From assembly GCA_023703575.1 (NCBI GenBank), contig CP097969.1, positions 248,001 to 312,000 on the forward strand: 64,000 bases of DNA, written 5' to 3'. This stretch comes from SAR86 cluster bacterium. GTDB lineage: Bacteria; Pseudomonadota; Gammaproteobacteria; Magnimaribacterales; Magnimaribacteraceae. Positions 1-8,449 of this stretch are shown in pieces. Position 1 is the stretch's first letter. Every line of letters begins with the position of its first letter. Made by a program: the position numbers and the translations under genes. Under the pieces are notes generated by a model, which saw nothing but the letters and a program-made list of their open reading frames with translations, made no database searches and was not told the origin of the DNA.

Positions 1-231
1 TCAAAAAATATTATTGAAACTCTTAAATTAGCAAAGAAAAAAGGAATATATACTTTGGGTTTTTTAGGAAAAGGAGGTGGGAAAGCCTTGGAGTATTGTG
101 ATGCTGCATTTATAGTTCCTAATTCAATTACAGCAAGAATACAGGAAAGTCACATTACTGCTGGACATGCCTTACTTCAATATGTGGAGGATAGTCTCTT
201 AGAGAGCAGTTGGTTAACTTTAAATAATTAA
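1..231 (+). CDS. gmhA: Phosphoheptose isomerase, 3' end (partial)
   Basis: This is the last 76 codons of a gene that begins before the window. The family (GmhA, SIS fold) isomerises sedoheptulose 7-phosphate to D-glycero-D-manno-heptose 7-phosphate, the first step of ADP-heptose synthesis for the LPS inner core, in the cytoplasm. The visible part shows the second half of a SIS domain: a glycine-rich turn (GFLGKGGGKAL), a strand ending in IVPN, and the motif ITARIQESHITAGHAL, which matches the GmhA C-terminus where conserved Glu and His residues help form the active site. The stop is TAA at 229-231, and lapA starts two bases later, so the genes are probably cotranscribed. Other SIS proteins such as DiaA share this fold; the ARIQE-HI-GH motif fits both GmhA and DiaA, but GmhA is the simpler call beside a polysaccharide locus. 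Confidence 0.8.
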   Translation, partial: SKNIIETLKLAKKKGIYTLGFLGKGGGKALEYCDAAFIVPNSITARIQESHITAGHALLQYVEDSLLESSWLTLNN

Positions 232-233
232 CT

Positions 234-458
234 ATGAGTATCTCGCTTATTTTTCTAATATTGATTGTTATTCTAATTGGAATTTCATCATTTATTTTTT
301 TAAATTTAAATGAAGCTATAGTAAGTTTGGATCTATTATTCTTTCAATTTGACTTCCCGATAGGAGTAATTATCTTGACCGTCTTTTGCTTAGGTATACT
401 CACAACGATTATCTTGGAAGTTTTGTATTTTTCTTCAAGAAATAAAAGAAGTGATTAA
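234..458 (+). CDS. lapA: LapA-domain (DUF1049) inner-membrane protein
   Basis: A 74-residue protein with two hydrophobic helices (about residues 3-24 and 40-66) joined by a short segment containing NLNEAIVSLDLLFFQFDFP. This follows the LapA/YciS pattern: an N-terminal membrane helix, a conserved Asn and Val-rich strand, a proline before the second helix, and a basic tail (RNKRSD). In enterobacteria LapA works with LapB in control of LPS synthesis through FtsH and LpxC. No LapB (tetratricopeptide) gene follows here, since pgi comes next. The start is ATG three bases after the gmhA stop, and its last eight bases overlap the GTG of pgi, so translation is likely coupled. The family call rests on a short sequence. 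Confidence 0.65.
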   Translation: MSISLIFLILIVILIGISSFIFLNLNEAIVSLDLLFFQFDFPIGVIILTVFCLGILTTIILEVLYFSSRNKRSD

Positions 459-1935
459 TAGAAGAAAAAAAATTCACAAAGAGCTATTAAAACTCGCTGA
501 TTATATTTCAGGTCAAAATATTTCTTCAATTAATGCGCATGAAGAACCGGGTGCAAGTAATATTAAAACAAGCTTATTAAACTATGATTACTCAAAACAA
601 AGGATTACTCCAGATGTTATTAACACTCTTCTCGAGATACCAGATCAGTTAAATATAAAGGATTCTCTTTCAAAATTAATAGATGGTTCTTTCGAGAATG
701 TTTCTGAAAATAGAAATGTTTCGCACACAATTTATAGGTCACCGTCTAATGTCGAAGGTTTTGAATCAATATTTAAAGAAAGGAAGAAAATTGAGAATTT
801 CCTTAGAGAACTCAGAAGCAAAGCTAATATAAATAATATAATCTGCTTAAGTATTGGAGGTTCTAGACTAGGACCAGAGTTCCTTTGTGAGTTTCAATCT
901 TCTTTTGCAGAAAAGAATGTTTATTTTTGCAGCAGCTTGGATCTAATTGAATTGAAGGAAGCTTTGAATCTATGTAAACAGGAAGATACTATAGTTCTAG
1001 TGTCTTCAAAATCATTTAAGACTTCTGAAATACTTAAAAATTTTGATTATGTCAGATTGTGGTTTGAGGAGAATCCTGAAATAAAGTTTTCTCAGCAAGT
1101 TTATGGAATTTCTTCTGATTATGAAGAAATGACTAGACAAGGTATTCCAAAGACTAATCAATTTAGGATTCTAGATTCTCTTGGTGGCAGATTTTCGGTG
1201 TGGTCCTCTATAAGTTTACCTGCTTTTGTTAATGCCAGTTTTGATGATTATATGTCTTTTCTAGATGGTGCTTACTTAGCAGATCAACATACTTTGAACA
1301 GCCCATGGAGTGAAAATATCTCGGTAATGATGGCTTTATTTGCAGTATGGAATTGCACCTCTTTGAAAATCAATAATCATGGAATATTTACTTATAACTA
1401 TCGACTTAGGTCTCTTCCTAAGTATATCTCTCAACTTAGTATGGAGAGTAACGGGAAAACAGTAAATTTTTTAAATGAAAAAAGTTTTTTCCCTACTTCA
1501 CCTTTGATTTGGGGGGGTTATGGTATTGATGCACAACATTCAACTTTTCAATGGCTAATGCAAGGAAAAACAGAGACTTCATGCGATTTTATAGGAGTCA
1601 ATCAAGAGCTTAGAGATAATTTAGATTCTCATAACATGTTACTTGCTCAAGTACTGGCAATGAGCTACGGAGAGGTTGACGACCTAAGTCATTTCAAGAC
1701 AGTAAAAGGAAATAATCCATGTTCTATAATCTTACTGAATTCTTTGGATTATCGGAGCTTGGGTTTTCTTATCGCTCTTTATGAGCATAAAACATTTATA
1801 GAATCATTAATACTAGGCATAGATCCCTTTGATCAATGGGGAGTAGAATTAGGAAAGAAATTAGCATCTAGAAGCGAAGATAATCAAAATTTTTTTTCAA
1901 AATTCTTTGCAAGAGATATTCTTCCAAAAAATTAG
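451..1935 (+). CDS. pgi: Glucose-6-phosphate isomerase
   Basis: Interconverts glucose 6-phosphate and fructose 6-phosphate in the cytoplasm, and so feeds both glycolysis and the hexose phosphates used by the sugar locus downstream. The 494-residue protein contains both PGI signatures: LGGRFSVWSSISLP in the middle and a C-terminal segment ending DQWGVELGK, whose Lys is the conserved catalytic lysine. The expected Glu is in MESNGK and the expected His in GIDAQHSTFQ. The substrate loop reads IGGSRLGPEF where many homologues have GGSDLGP. It is shorter than the enterobacterial enzyme (about 549 residues), with loss spread through loops. The start is GTG overlapping lapA by 8 bases; no better ATG lies upstream in frame. 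Confidence 0.93.
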   Translation: MINRRKKIHKELLKLADYISGQNISSINAHEEPGASNIKTSLLNYDYSKQRITPDVINTLLEIPDQLNIKDSLSKLIDGSFENVSENRNVSHTIYRSPSNVEGFESIFKERKKIENFLRELRSKANINNIICLSIGGSRLGPEFLCEFQSSFAEKNVYFCSSLDLIELKEALNLCKQEDTIVLVSSKSFKTSEILKNFDYVRLWFEENPEIKFSQQVYGISSDYEEMTRQGIPKTNQFRILDSLGGRFSVWSSISLPAFVNASFDDYMSFLDGAYLADQHTLNSPWSENISVMMALFAVWNCTSLKINNHGIFTYNYRLRSLPKYISQLSMESNGKTVNFLNEKSFFPTSPLIWGGYGIDAQHSTFQWLMQGKTETSCDFIGVNQELRDNLDSHNMLLAQVLAMSYGEVDDLSHFKTVKGNNPCSIILLNSLDYRSLGFLIALYEHKTFIESLILGIDPFDQWGVELGKKLASRSEDNQNFFSKFFARDILPKN

Positions 1936-1966
1936 ATAGAAAATTTTGGTTTAAAAGTTATTTTTA

Positions 1967-3814
1967 ATGGAAATAAGTCAGGAAAATATATATACAGAAA
2001 AACCGATTCTCATTCCCTCTGGTAGAGAAAATATTTCCAAATTCATTAGAAGGTTGCCACAAAAGCCCGGAGTTTATAAGTTTTTGGATGGTGCTAATCA
2101 TCCGATATATATCGGCAAAGCTAAATTACTTGATAAAAGGTTGTCTTCATACTTCCGATTATCATCTAGAACAAAAAAATTAGATAAATTGATGCAAGAT
2201 GCAAGGAGGATAGAGTTTGCCATAACAAATACTGAATTAGAATCTCTTTTATTAGAGCAGTTCTTGATAAAGAAGCTAAAACCTAAATTTAATGTTCAAT
2301 TTAAGGATGATAAAGGGTATCCGTGGATAAAAATTGACACAGAGCAAAAATTTCCTTCAGCAAAATCTTACCTTGGAAAGAAGCAAGAGAATGGAAGATT
2401 TCTGGGTCCATTTCCAAATAACTATGCCGTGAGAGATGCTCTCAAATTAATTCAAAAAACTTTCAAATTAAGAAATTGTTCTGATTCTTATTTTATGAAT
2501 AGATCAAGACCATGCTTGCAATACGAGATTGGAAGATGTTCTGCTCCTTGCGTGGGCTTGATAAACAATGACGAATATGAAAAAGAAGTAAAAGGTGCAG
2601 AGCTATTATTGACGGGAAGATCTGAAGAACTTATTGAAGAGTTTTACGCCTTCATGGATAAATTCTCTTTAATGAAGGATTATGAAAAGGCTGCTATTTA
2701 CAGAGATAGAATCTCAGCTCTAAGAGATATACAAAGATCACAAAGCATTACTGGCTTTAAGAAAAATAGAGATGCTATTTTTTTATCCTCTATCAAAGGT
2801 GTTATGAAAATTGGTGTAACACACGTAAAACAAGGCTGGGTAGTTGGCCATAAAAACTTTATCCTCCAAGATGAGATTATGGATGAAGATATTTTAGAAA
2901 GATTCATACTTCAAAAGTATTTATCCGCTGAAATTTGTCCCTCTGTATTAGTATTTGGGAATGAAGTACAAAATAAAAGCTTACTTGAAAAGGCTTTAAG
3001 CGACTTTCATTCAAAGAAGATTTCTATTATCACTAAGCCAGGAAAAAAAGATAAAGGATTGTTAGATCTTTGTCGGGCGAATACAGAGTACGTATTTAGA
3101 AATGACAGAATTGATACGGACATTAAGGTTAAGATTAAATCTTTAAATGAGACCTTGAAGATTAAGGATCCAATCAAGATTATTGAGTCTTATGATATAA
3201 GTCATCAATCAGGTACTGATGCAGTCGCGGGTTGTGTTGTTTATTCAATAGAAGGTAAAGATAAGAGTCTTTATCGTACTTATAAAATAAGCGAGGAAAA
3301 TTCTGGAAATGATATAGGTTCGATGGATGAATTAATAAAAAGACGATTTTCCAAAGATAATGAAAGAACTCTTCCAAATTTAGTCATAATCGATGGAGGA
3401 AAAGCCCATCTGAATTCTGCTATGAAAACATTTGTAGATTTGGGTTTAGATGATCTCAATTTAATATCAATATCTAAGGGAGCCAGAAGAAAACTATCCT
3501 TTGACTCTATTCATCTTGCAGATGGCCAGACAATTCAAATGAATTCAAGCTCAGTTTTTTGTCGTTTTATTCAAGAAATAAGAGATGAAACTCATCGGTT
3601 TGCGATAACATCCTTAAAAAAAAGGAGATCAAAATCTTCCATCAAGTCTTCTCTTGATAATCTATCGGGAATTGGTTCAAGCAGAAAAAAAATTCTGCTG
3701 AGATATTTTGGCTCATTAGAGCAAATAAAAAGGGCTAGTATTGAAGATTTATCTGAAGTGAGTGGCATTGGAAGAACTACAGCTGAATCGATTTTTAAAC
3801 AATTGCACAGTTAA
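1967..3814 (+). CDS. uvrC: UvrABC system protein C
   Basis: Dual-incision endonuclease subunit of nucleotide excision repair. The 615-residue protein shows the full family layout: a GIY-YIG nuclease domain near residues 30-115 (KPGVYKFLD and PIYIGKAK), a Cys-containing linker (RPCLQYEIGRCSAPC), a UVR motif for UvrB contact near 220-255 (KDYEKAAIYRDRISAL), an RNase H-like 5'-incision domain starting around SYDISHQSG with catalytic Asp, and a C-terminal pair of helix-hairpin-helix motifs (LSGIGSSRKK and VSGIGRTTAE). Length is normal for the family. It is followed five bases later by pgsA, the usual uvrC-pgsA order of gammaproteobacteria. Confidence 0.97.
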   Translation: MEISQENIYTEKPILIPSGRENISKFIRRLPQKPGVYKFLDGANHPIYIGKAKLLDKRLSSYFRLSSRTKKLDKLMQDARRIEFAITNTELESLLLEQFLIKKLKPKFNVQFKDDKGYPWIKIDTEQKFPSAKSYLGKKQENGRFLGPFPNNYAVRDALKLIQKTFKLRNCSDSYFMNRSRPCLQYEIGRCSAPCVGLINNDEYEKEVKGAELLLTGRSEELIEEFYAFMDKFSLMKDYEKAAIYRDRISALRDIQRSQSITGFKKNRDAIFLSSIKGVMKIGVTHVKQGWVVGHKNFILQDEIMDEDILERFILQKYLSAEICPSVLVFGNEVQNKSLLEKALSDFHSKKISIITKPGKKDKGLLDLCRANTEYVFRNDRIDTDIKVKIKSLNETLKIKDPIKIIESYDISHQSGTDAVAGCVVYSIEGKDKSLYRTYKISEENSGNDIGSMDELIKRRFSKDNERTLPNLVIIDGGKAHLNSAMKTFVDLGLDDLNLISISKGARRKLSFDSIHLADGQTIQMNSSSVFCRFIQEIRDETHRFAITSLKKRRSKSSIKSSLDNLSGIGSSRKKILLRYFGSLEQIKRASIEDLSEVSGIGRTTAESIFKQLHS

Positions 3815-3819
3815 TTTAT

Positions 3820-4356
3820 ATGGCAAACTATATTACAGCCTCCAGGATATTATTAATCTTTCCAGTCTTATATCTAATTTCTGATCAGAATGATAATAGA
3901 AACTGGATAGCTTTAGCTTTATTTATTACAGCGGGTCTCACAGATCATTTAGATGGGTATGTTGCTCGTAAAACTAAAACTGAGAGTTCTTTAGGGGGTT
4001 TGCTTGACTTAATAGCCGATAAACTTCTAATTTGTATTCCTTTATTTTATCTAATTACTTTTTCGGGAAATAAAGAACTTTTGATACCAGCTTTGATTAT
4101 TATCTCTAGAGAGTTGATTATTTCCTCCTTTAGACAATTTTTAGTAGAAAATTTAGGAAGTAATCCAATAAAAGTTAGTTTCCTAGCAAAGAGTAAGACA
4201 ACCGTACAGATTACTGCCCTGTCTTTTTTGATAGTATCTCCAAATTTCGAGGAAACATTCTTTAAATTTACAGTCTTCTTTTTTTGGCTTGCCGCATATA
4301 TCTCGTTACATAGTTTATATACCTATTTTAAGGCCTATAAAAACTTGATTAAATAA
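3820..4356 (+). CDS. pgsA: CDP-diacylglycerol-glycerol-3-phosphate phosphatidyltransferase
   Basis: Makes phosphatidylglycerol phosphate from CDP-diacylglycerol and glycerol 3-phosphate at the inner membrane. The 178-residue protein has several hydrophobic helices and the complete CDP-alcohol phosphatidyltransferase motif: DHLDGYVAR, eight residues, then GGLLDLIADK, which supplies all the conserved Asp, Gly and Arg residues of D-x2-D-G-x2-A-R-x8-G-x3-D-x3-D. Position directly after uvrC and just before a tRNA gene agrees with PgsA rather than PssA or cardiolipin-type relatives. It ends the housekeeping block before the polysaccharide locus. Confidence 0.93.
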   Translation: MANYITASRILLIFPVLYLISDQNDNRNWIALALFITAGLTDHLDGYVARKTKTESSLGGLLDLIADKLLICIPLFYLITFSGNKELLIPALIIISRELIISSFRQFLVENLGSNPIKVSFLAKSKTTVQITALSFLIVSPNFEETFFKFTVFFFWLAAYISLHSLYTYFKAYKNLIK

Positions 4357-4394
4357 CTGGTCTATTTCTCTTAGATACATAGAATAGCGCACAA

Positions 4395-4465
4395 GGCTGA
4401 GTAGCAAAGTGGTTATGCAGCGGATTGCAAATCCGTCTACGCCGGTTCGATTCCGACCTCAGCCT
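4395..4465 (+). tRNA. tRNA-Cys (GCA)
   Basis: Folds as a cloverleaf: acceptor arm GGCTGAG with CTCAGCC, anticodon stem at 4420-4424 with 4432-4436, anticodon GCA at 4427-4429, and T loop TTCGATT at 4446-4452. The T stem has one apparent C-A mismatch (4442 with 4456). The 3' CCA is not encoded, unlike in the two other tRNAs of this window, so the CCA-adding enzyme must complete it. A TAGAAT box at 4380-4385 lies about ten bases upstream and could be its -10 element. The gene marks the edge between pgsA and the sugar locus. Confidence 0.95.
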
Positions 4466-4472
4466 CATTAAA

Positions 4473-5453
4473 ATGAGAGGTAAAAACAAGATACTTATAA
4501 CAGGAGCTGCAGGTTTCATCGGCTCTTTTGCATCGAAATACTACTCAAATCTAGGTTATGAAGTGATGGGAATAGATAGCTTAAATAGTTATTACAACGT
4601 GGATTTAAAAAATTCCAGATTAAATGAAATCCTAGAATTAACAAATTTTACTTTTAATCAACTCGATATGATTCAGCTTGATAAGTTAGGAGAAGTATTC
4701 AATAGTTTTAAGCCTAATTTAGTGTTACATCTAGCAGCCCAAGCCGGTGTAAGACATTCCTTAGTAGATCCAAATTCATATTTAGAATCAAATATCATTT
4801 CATTTTATAATCTTCTAGAGTGTCTAAAGAACTCGTCTGTTGAAAAGTTTGTTTTTGCTTCTAGTAGTTCTGTATATGGTAATTCAATGGACGTACCATA
4901 TGCTGAATCAGACAAGACAAATAGCCCTGTGTCCCTTTATGCTGCCTCAAAAAAAAGCAATGAAGTGTTAGCTCATTCATTTGCCTTCAATAATAATATA
5001 CCTACAATTGGCCTTAGGTTTTTCACAGTCTATGGACCAAAAGGACGCCCAGATATGGCTTACTTTAAGTTTGCTGACTTAATAAGTAGTCGGAAAAAAA
5101 TAATAGTGTATAACAAGGGAGAAATGTCCAGAGATATGACATATATCGATGACATAATCCATGGACTAAGTAAGGCGGTAAGCTTTGAAAATTTTACCAA
5201 TGATATTCCTTTCGAAATTTTTAATTTAGGAAATAATTCTCCAGTAAGCACATGGGAGTTAGTAAGGTATATTGAGAAATATTTCAATACCAAAGCAGAC
5301 TATTCTTTTGAGGATTCTTCTATTGAAGTAAAAGAAACTTGGGCTAATATTAATAAATCTAAAAAATTGCTTGAATTCAACCCTATTACTACTTTCTCAG
5401 ATGGTATGGATAATTTTTTGGATTGGTTTACCGAATATAAAAACATTAACTAG
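4473..5453 (+). CDS. UDP-glucuronate 4-epimerase-like NAD-dependent epimerase
   Basis: Extended short-chain dehydrogenase of 326 residues. It shows the Rossmann motif TGAAGFIGS near the N-terminus, a substrate-side motif DSLNSYYNVDLK, the catalytic SSSSVYG and YAASKKSNE (Tyr-x3-Lys), and LRFFTVYGPKGRPDMA. The last motif, with the preceding YAASK-type context, is characteristic of enzymes that turn UDP-glucuronate into UDP-galacturonate. This fits the UDP-glucose dehydrogenase at 22701 and the UDP-xylose synthase at 27340. The ATG at 4473 is chosen because the longer open frame from 4425 would begin inside tRNA-Cys. It is the first gene of the polysaccharide locus. Activity is inferred from family resemblance. 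Confidence 0.85.
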   Translation: MRGKNKILITGAAGFIGSFASKYYSNLGYEVMGIDSLNSYYNVDLKNSRLNEILELTNFTFNQLDMIQLDKLGEVFNSFKPNLVLHLAAQAGVRHSLVDPNSYLESNIISFYNLLECLKNSSVEKFVFASSSSVYGNSMDVPYAESDKTNSPVSLYAASKKSNEVLAHSFAFNNNIPTIGLRFFTVYGPKGRPDMAYFKFADLISSRKKIIVYNKGEMSRDMTYIDDIIHGLSKAVSFENFTNDIPFEIFNLGNNSPVSTWELVRYIEKYFNTKADYSFEDSSIEVKETWANINKSKKLLEFNPITTFSDGMDNFLDWFTEYKNIN

Positions 5454-5488
5454 TTACATAATCATGACCCTTAAACTAATCATAATCA

Positions 5489-5494
5489 TATAAT
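5489..5494 (+). promoter_or_regulatory. Possible -10 box for tRNA-Leu
   Basis: A perfect TATAAT lies 17 bases before the first base of tRNA-Leu, in an otherwise gene-free 58-base gap, so transcription would start about ten bases before the tRNA. A -35 box is weak (TGACCC at 5465-5470, 18-base spacer). The spacing supports a promoter, but TATAAT is also frequent by chance in such AT-rich DNA. Confidence 0.4.
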
Positions 5495-5511
5495 GCAAAT
5501 TGCCAATCATT

Positions 5512-5598
5512 GCCCGGGTGGTGGAATTGGTAGACACAAGGGACTTAAAATCCCTCGAAGGAAACTTCGTGCCGGTTCGAGTCCGGCCCCGGGCACCA
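5512..5598 (+). tRNA. tRNA-Leu (TAA)
   Basis: Class II cloverleaf with a long variable arm. The acceptor arm GCCCGGG (5512-5518) pairs with CCCGGGC (5588-5594), followed by discriminator A and an encoded CCA at 5596-5598. The anticodon TAA is at 5546-5548, in the loop between GGGA and TCCC. The long variable arm lies between the anticodon stem and GCCGGTTCGAGTCCGGC. It sits inside the sugar locus, between the UDP-glucuronate epimerase and a glycosyltransferase. Confidence 0.96.
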
Positions 5599-5630
5599 AT
5601 TTTCAGAGTCCAAGCTAATATGCGTAGCCG

Positions 5631-6851
5631 ATGAAAAGAATATTAGTCATACCAGATTCAATTTGGGGAAATGATTCGGGGCATAGATCCACCCAATTCC
5701 TTGCTAAAACATTAAAAAAACAAGGACATCAAGTAGGAGTATTTGCAGAAGATGTTCCAGGTTTTTCTTCTCAGAAAGAAAGATTTTTACAGTCAGAAGG
5801 CATAGATTATTTTATTAAAGAGCCGTATAGATTCTTTGATCAGTTCTTCCCTAAGAAAAAAAAAGTTATCGAAGAATTTAAGAAGCTAATAGAGCTTTTT
5901 AAGCCTGACTTAGTATTTTATTTCGGCACAATAAGTAATAAAGTTTCAATTGATTATTTAAATTCCGAGAGGTCGGATTTACCTTATATTTATTTACCTC
6001 TCACTAATGAGTTTTGGTGTCTTAAAAATTTTGCTGGCTTAAAAAATGGAGAATGTTTCAAGTGTATGGATCAAAATTTTACTCATGCATTTATTAATAG
6101 ATGCTTAGACACAAATAATCCAGTGCCTTACATGAAGGGAATAATAGAGAAGGTTCTATCAAGAAAGCGATTTTTAAAGGCTAATGCTTTGTTAGGATAC
6201 TCTAAATCCCAACGTGAGACTTTCAAGATGTTCGGGCTAGACGATACTAAAGCAAAATCGTCAAATATTTTTTTTGAACCTGCAGGTCTAGATGGAATTG
6301 CTTCGAGTAAGGGCAATTACTTCCTCATCTCAGGTCAAATTAGTGAAGCAAAAGGCTCGCATTTTGTTCCTCAACTTATTCATTCTAATGCAACGACTAA
6401 CCTTAAATTTAAGATGATTATTTATAAAGAGACTGTCGCAAAAAGATTTATAGAGACCAATAGTCTTAGTGATTACATTAATTCTGGAAAGCTTGAAGTC
6501 ATTTCAGGGCTGGACTCTCACAAAGATTTTTTATCTTATGTCGCAAATTCCTTTGCAGTGATTATAACTTCAAACTATCCTTCGACCGGTGAATTTGCTT
6601 TACTTGAAGCTATGGGGTTGCAAAAACCTGTTTTGGCATTTGATGTTGGAGCACACAAAGATTTTCTAATGGATGGAGAAAATGCTCTCATTTCGCCAAT
6701 GTCTGATTTAGATAAAATGATTAAAGATATGCAAATGCTCATAGAGGATCCAAGCTTATGGGACAAATTATCATCAAATGCAAGGGTAACTTTCGAAAGA
6801 GTCACTCATTTTGACCAAAATGATTCAGTAATTCAAAGCTTAAATCTCTAA
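5631..6851 (+). CDS. Glycosyltransferase, GT4-like
   Basis: A 406-residue cytoplasmic protein with the two-domain GT-B outline. The N-terminal half starts with a strand and a glycine/histidine-containing loop (DSIWGNDSGHRSTQFLAKTL), typical of the acceptor domain. The C-terminal half has ISGQISEAKGSHFV (family 'report of rank' region) and FALLEAMGLQKPVLAFDVG, the E-x7-E type donor-site motif of GT4 enzymes, followed by HKDFLMDGENALI. It probably adds one sugar of the repeat unit to the lipid carrier; donor and acceptor cannot be told from sequence. Unusually, it has several Cys residues (CLKN, GECFKCMD) in the N-terminal half. It is followed after one base by the flippase gene. Confidence 0.75.
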   Translation: MKRILVIPDSIWGNDSGHRSTQFLAKTLKKQGHQVGVFAEDVPGFSSQKERFLQSEGIDYFIKEPYRFFDQFFPKKKKVIEEFKKLIELFKPDLVFYFGTISNKVSIDYLNSERSDLPYIYLPLTNEFWCLKNFAGLKNGECFKCMDQNFTHAFINRCLDTNNPVPYMKGIIEKVLSRKRFLKANALLGYSKSQRETFKMFGLDDTKAKSSNIFFEPAGLDGIASSKGNYFLISGQISEAKGSHFVPQLIHSNATTNLKFKMIIYKETVAKRFIETNSLSDYINSGKLEVISGLDSHKDFLSYVANSFAVIITSNYPSTGEFALLEAMGLQKPVLAFDVGAHKDFLMDGENALISPMSDLDKMIKDMQMLIEDPSLWDKLSSNARVTFERVTHFDQNDSVIQSLNL

Positions 6852-6852
6852 C

Positions 6853-8367
6853 GTGAGAATAAACTCCGCTGAAATAAACAAAACCAAGGCTACGTTCGTA
6901 AATGTGTTATTCAATTATGGTACTAGCATTGTCCTGATTATAAATTCCATCGTTTTGGTTCCACTTTATTTGAAATACATGAGTTTATCCGATTATGGCG
7001 CATGGCTCACTGCTATAGCAACAATAAATATAATTATGCTAATCGACCCTGGCATATCTTCAGTTTGTTCTCAACGCCTATCCAAACACTTTAATAATGA
7101 CTCTGATAAAGAATTTCAGGGTACATTTCTTTCATCTTTTCTGATAGCAGGCCTTTTCATGATTATTACACTCTGTTTTGGCTTTATTCTTGCTTCATTT
7201 GTTCCGTACCTAATCAATTATGAAAATAATGGGCAATTAGAAAGACTTGAGAGCGCTATGCAGCTTTACATACTTGCTATATGTCTCGTTCCTATTTACA
7301 GTATTTTGAGTTCATTTCTTCAGTCCTTGCTGCAAACTTTTAAAGATAATGTCATAAATTTTCTTTCCATAATTACCTCGCCTTTTGTGATAGTTGTGGG
7401 CCTGATAAATGATCTTGGAATCATTGCTTTGGCATTGGGTATCTTATTTCCTAATTTTCTTAGAGTATTCTTATATTTGCTAACAGTGATAGTTCTTTGG
7501 GGGAGGTATCTCAAAGAGAGTTTAATAACCTTTTCAAACTTAGGATTTTTATCATTGTTTAGAGACATAAAATTTCTGTATTTAAGAAAGTTTTCAGCTA
7601 TTACGTCTGAGAATATAGAGACTGCCGTAGCGGGCATTCTCTTTTCTACTGAGATTGCTGCATTCATATCAATTCTGAAGAGAATCTTTGTTGCTATACA
7701 AATGTTTTCAACGGGAATAGCAACTTCTACCTACACCTCTCTTTCACATATTTTTTCAGGGTTAGAAAGAGATAGGCTTCGTGAAGTTGTTAAGAATACT
7801 ATTTATAGTTTTCAACTAATTCACTTACTTGGTACATCTATAATTATCGCAAGTCTAGGCCCTCTTATATTTTTGTGGCTTGAAGAGGAGCTGATTTTCG
7901 ATTATTCGTTCGTGCTTTTAATGGCATTTAATGTTTATTTGGTAGCCAAACTACACTTATTTAACTCTATACTTTATACGTCCGGTAACTTTAAATCTGT
8001 AGCTTATATAAGTATAGGCGAGTCTATCGTTAGATTGTCTCTTACATATCTTTTGGTTAGCAACTTTGACATCTTTGGTCTCCCTTTAGCTGGAATTATA
8101 TCTTCCCTCATAGCTTTATTTTATGTAGCTAAATTGATTCAAGAAAAAACAGGAGACTATATTTATAAAATTTTTTATCCCGGCTCTAGATACGAGCTAA
8201 GTGTGTATCTGCTTGCTTTGTTCATAGGATTTTTTAATGTTGTAAAGGATAGCGTATTTAATAATGTTTTAAGTTTCCTACTTATTACCTTTTTACTATT
8301 TCTGTTAATCATTTTTAGTAAGAGAGTAAGAGACTTAGGCTGGTTACTATTCAAAGCTATAAAATAG
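6853..8367 (+). CDS. Wzx-type polysaccharide flippase
   Basis: A 504-residue integral membrane protein with about twelve to fourteen hydrophobic helices spread along its length and short polar loops. The N-terminus (ATFVNVLFNYGTSIVLIINS) and the motif LKYMSLSDYGAWLTAIA match the opening of the PST/Wzx branch of the MOP exporter superfamily, which flips undecaprenyl-linked repeat units across the inner membrane. The context, between a glycosyltransferase and a Wzy-like polymerase, supports this job. The start is GTG, one base after the previous stop. A second MOP-family transporter, closer to MurJ, is encoded at 36283. Confidence 0.8.
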   Translation: MRINSAEINKTKATFVNVLFNYGTSIVLIINSIVLVPLYLKYMSLSDYGAWLTAIATINIIMLIDPGISSVCSQRLSKHFNNDSDKEFQGTFLSSFLIAGLFMIITLCFGFILASFVPYLINYENNGQLERLESAMQLYILAICLVPIYSILSSFLQSLLQTFKDNVINFLSIITSPFVIVVGLINDLGIIALALGILFPNFLRVFLYLLTVIVLWGRYLKESLITFSNLGFLSLFRDIKFLYLRKFSAITSENIETAVAGILFSTEIAAFISILKRIFVAIQMFSTGIATSTYTSLSHIFSGLERDRLREVVKNTIYSFQLIHLLGTSIIIASLGPLIFLWLEEELIFDYSFVLLMAFNVYLVAKLHLFNSILYTSGNFKSVAYISIGESIVRLSLTYLLVSNFDIFGLPLAGIISSLIALFYVAKLIQEKTGDYIYKIFYPGSRYELSVYLLALFIGFFNVVKDSVFNNVLSFLLITFLLFLLIIFSKRVRDLGWLLFKAIK

Positions 8368-8449
8368 AATTGCATTCATGCAACTGACCTAGCAAGCATT
8401 CTTTTGGAATTTTGAAGCATTAGAGATCTTATTCTCTTACAATGACATC

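Noticed and set aside
4425-4472. Longer start for the UDP-glucuronate epimerase
   Set aside because: It would begin within the tRNA-Cys gene; the ATG at 4473 starts the Rossmann strand as in homologues.
7320-7667. 115-codon minus-strand frame inside the Wzx gene
   Set aside because: It is a shadow of a clear membrane-protein gene, with no family motifs or ribosome-binding site.
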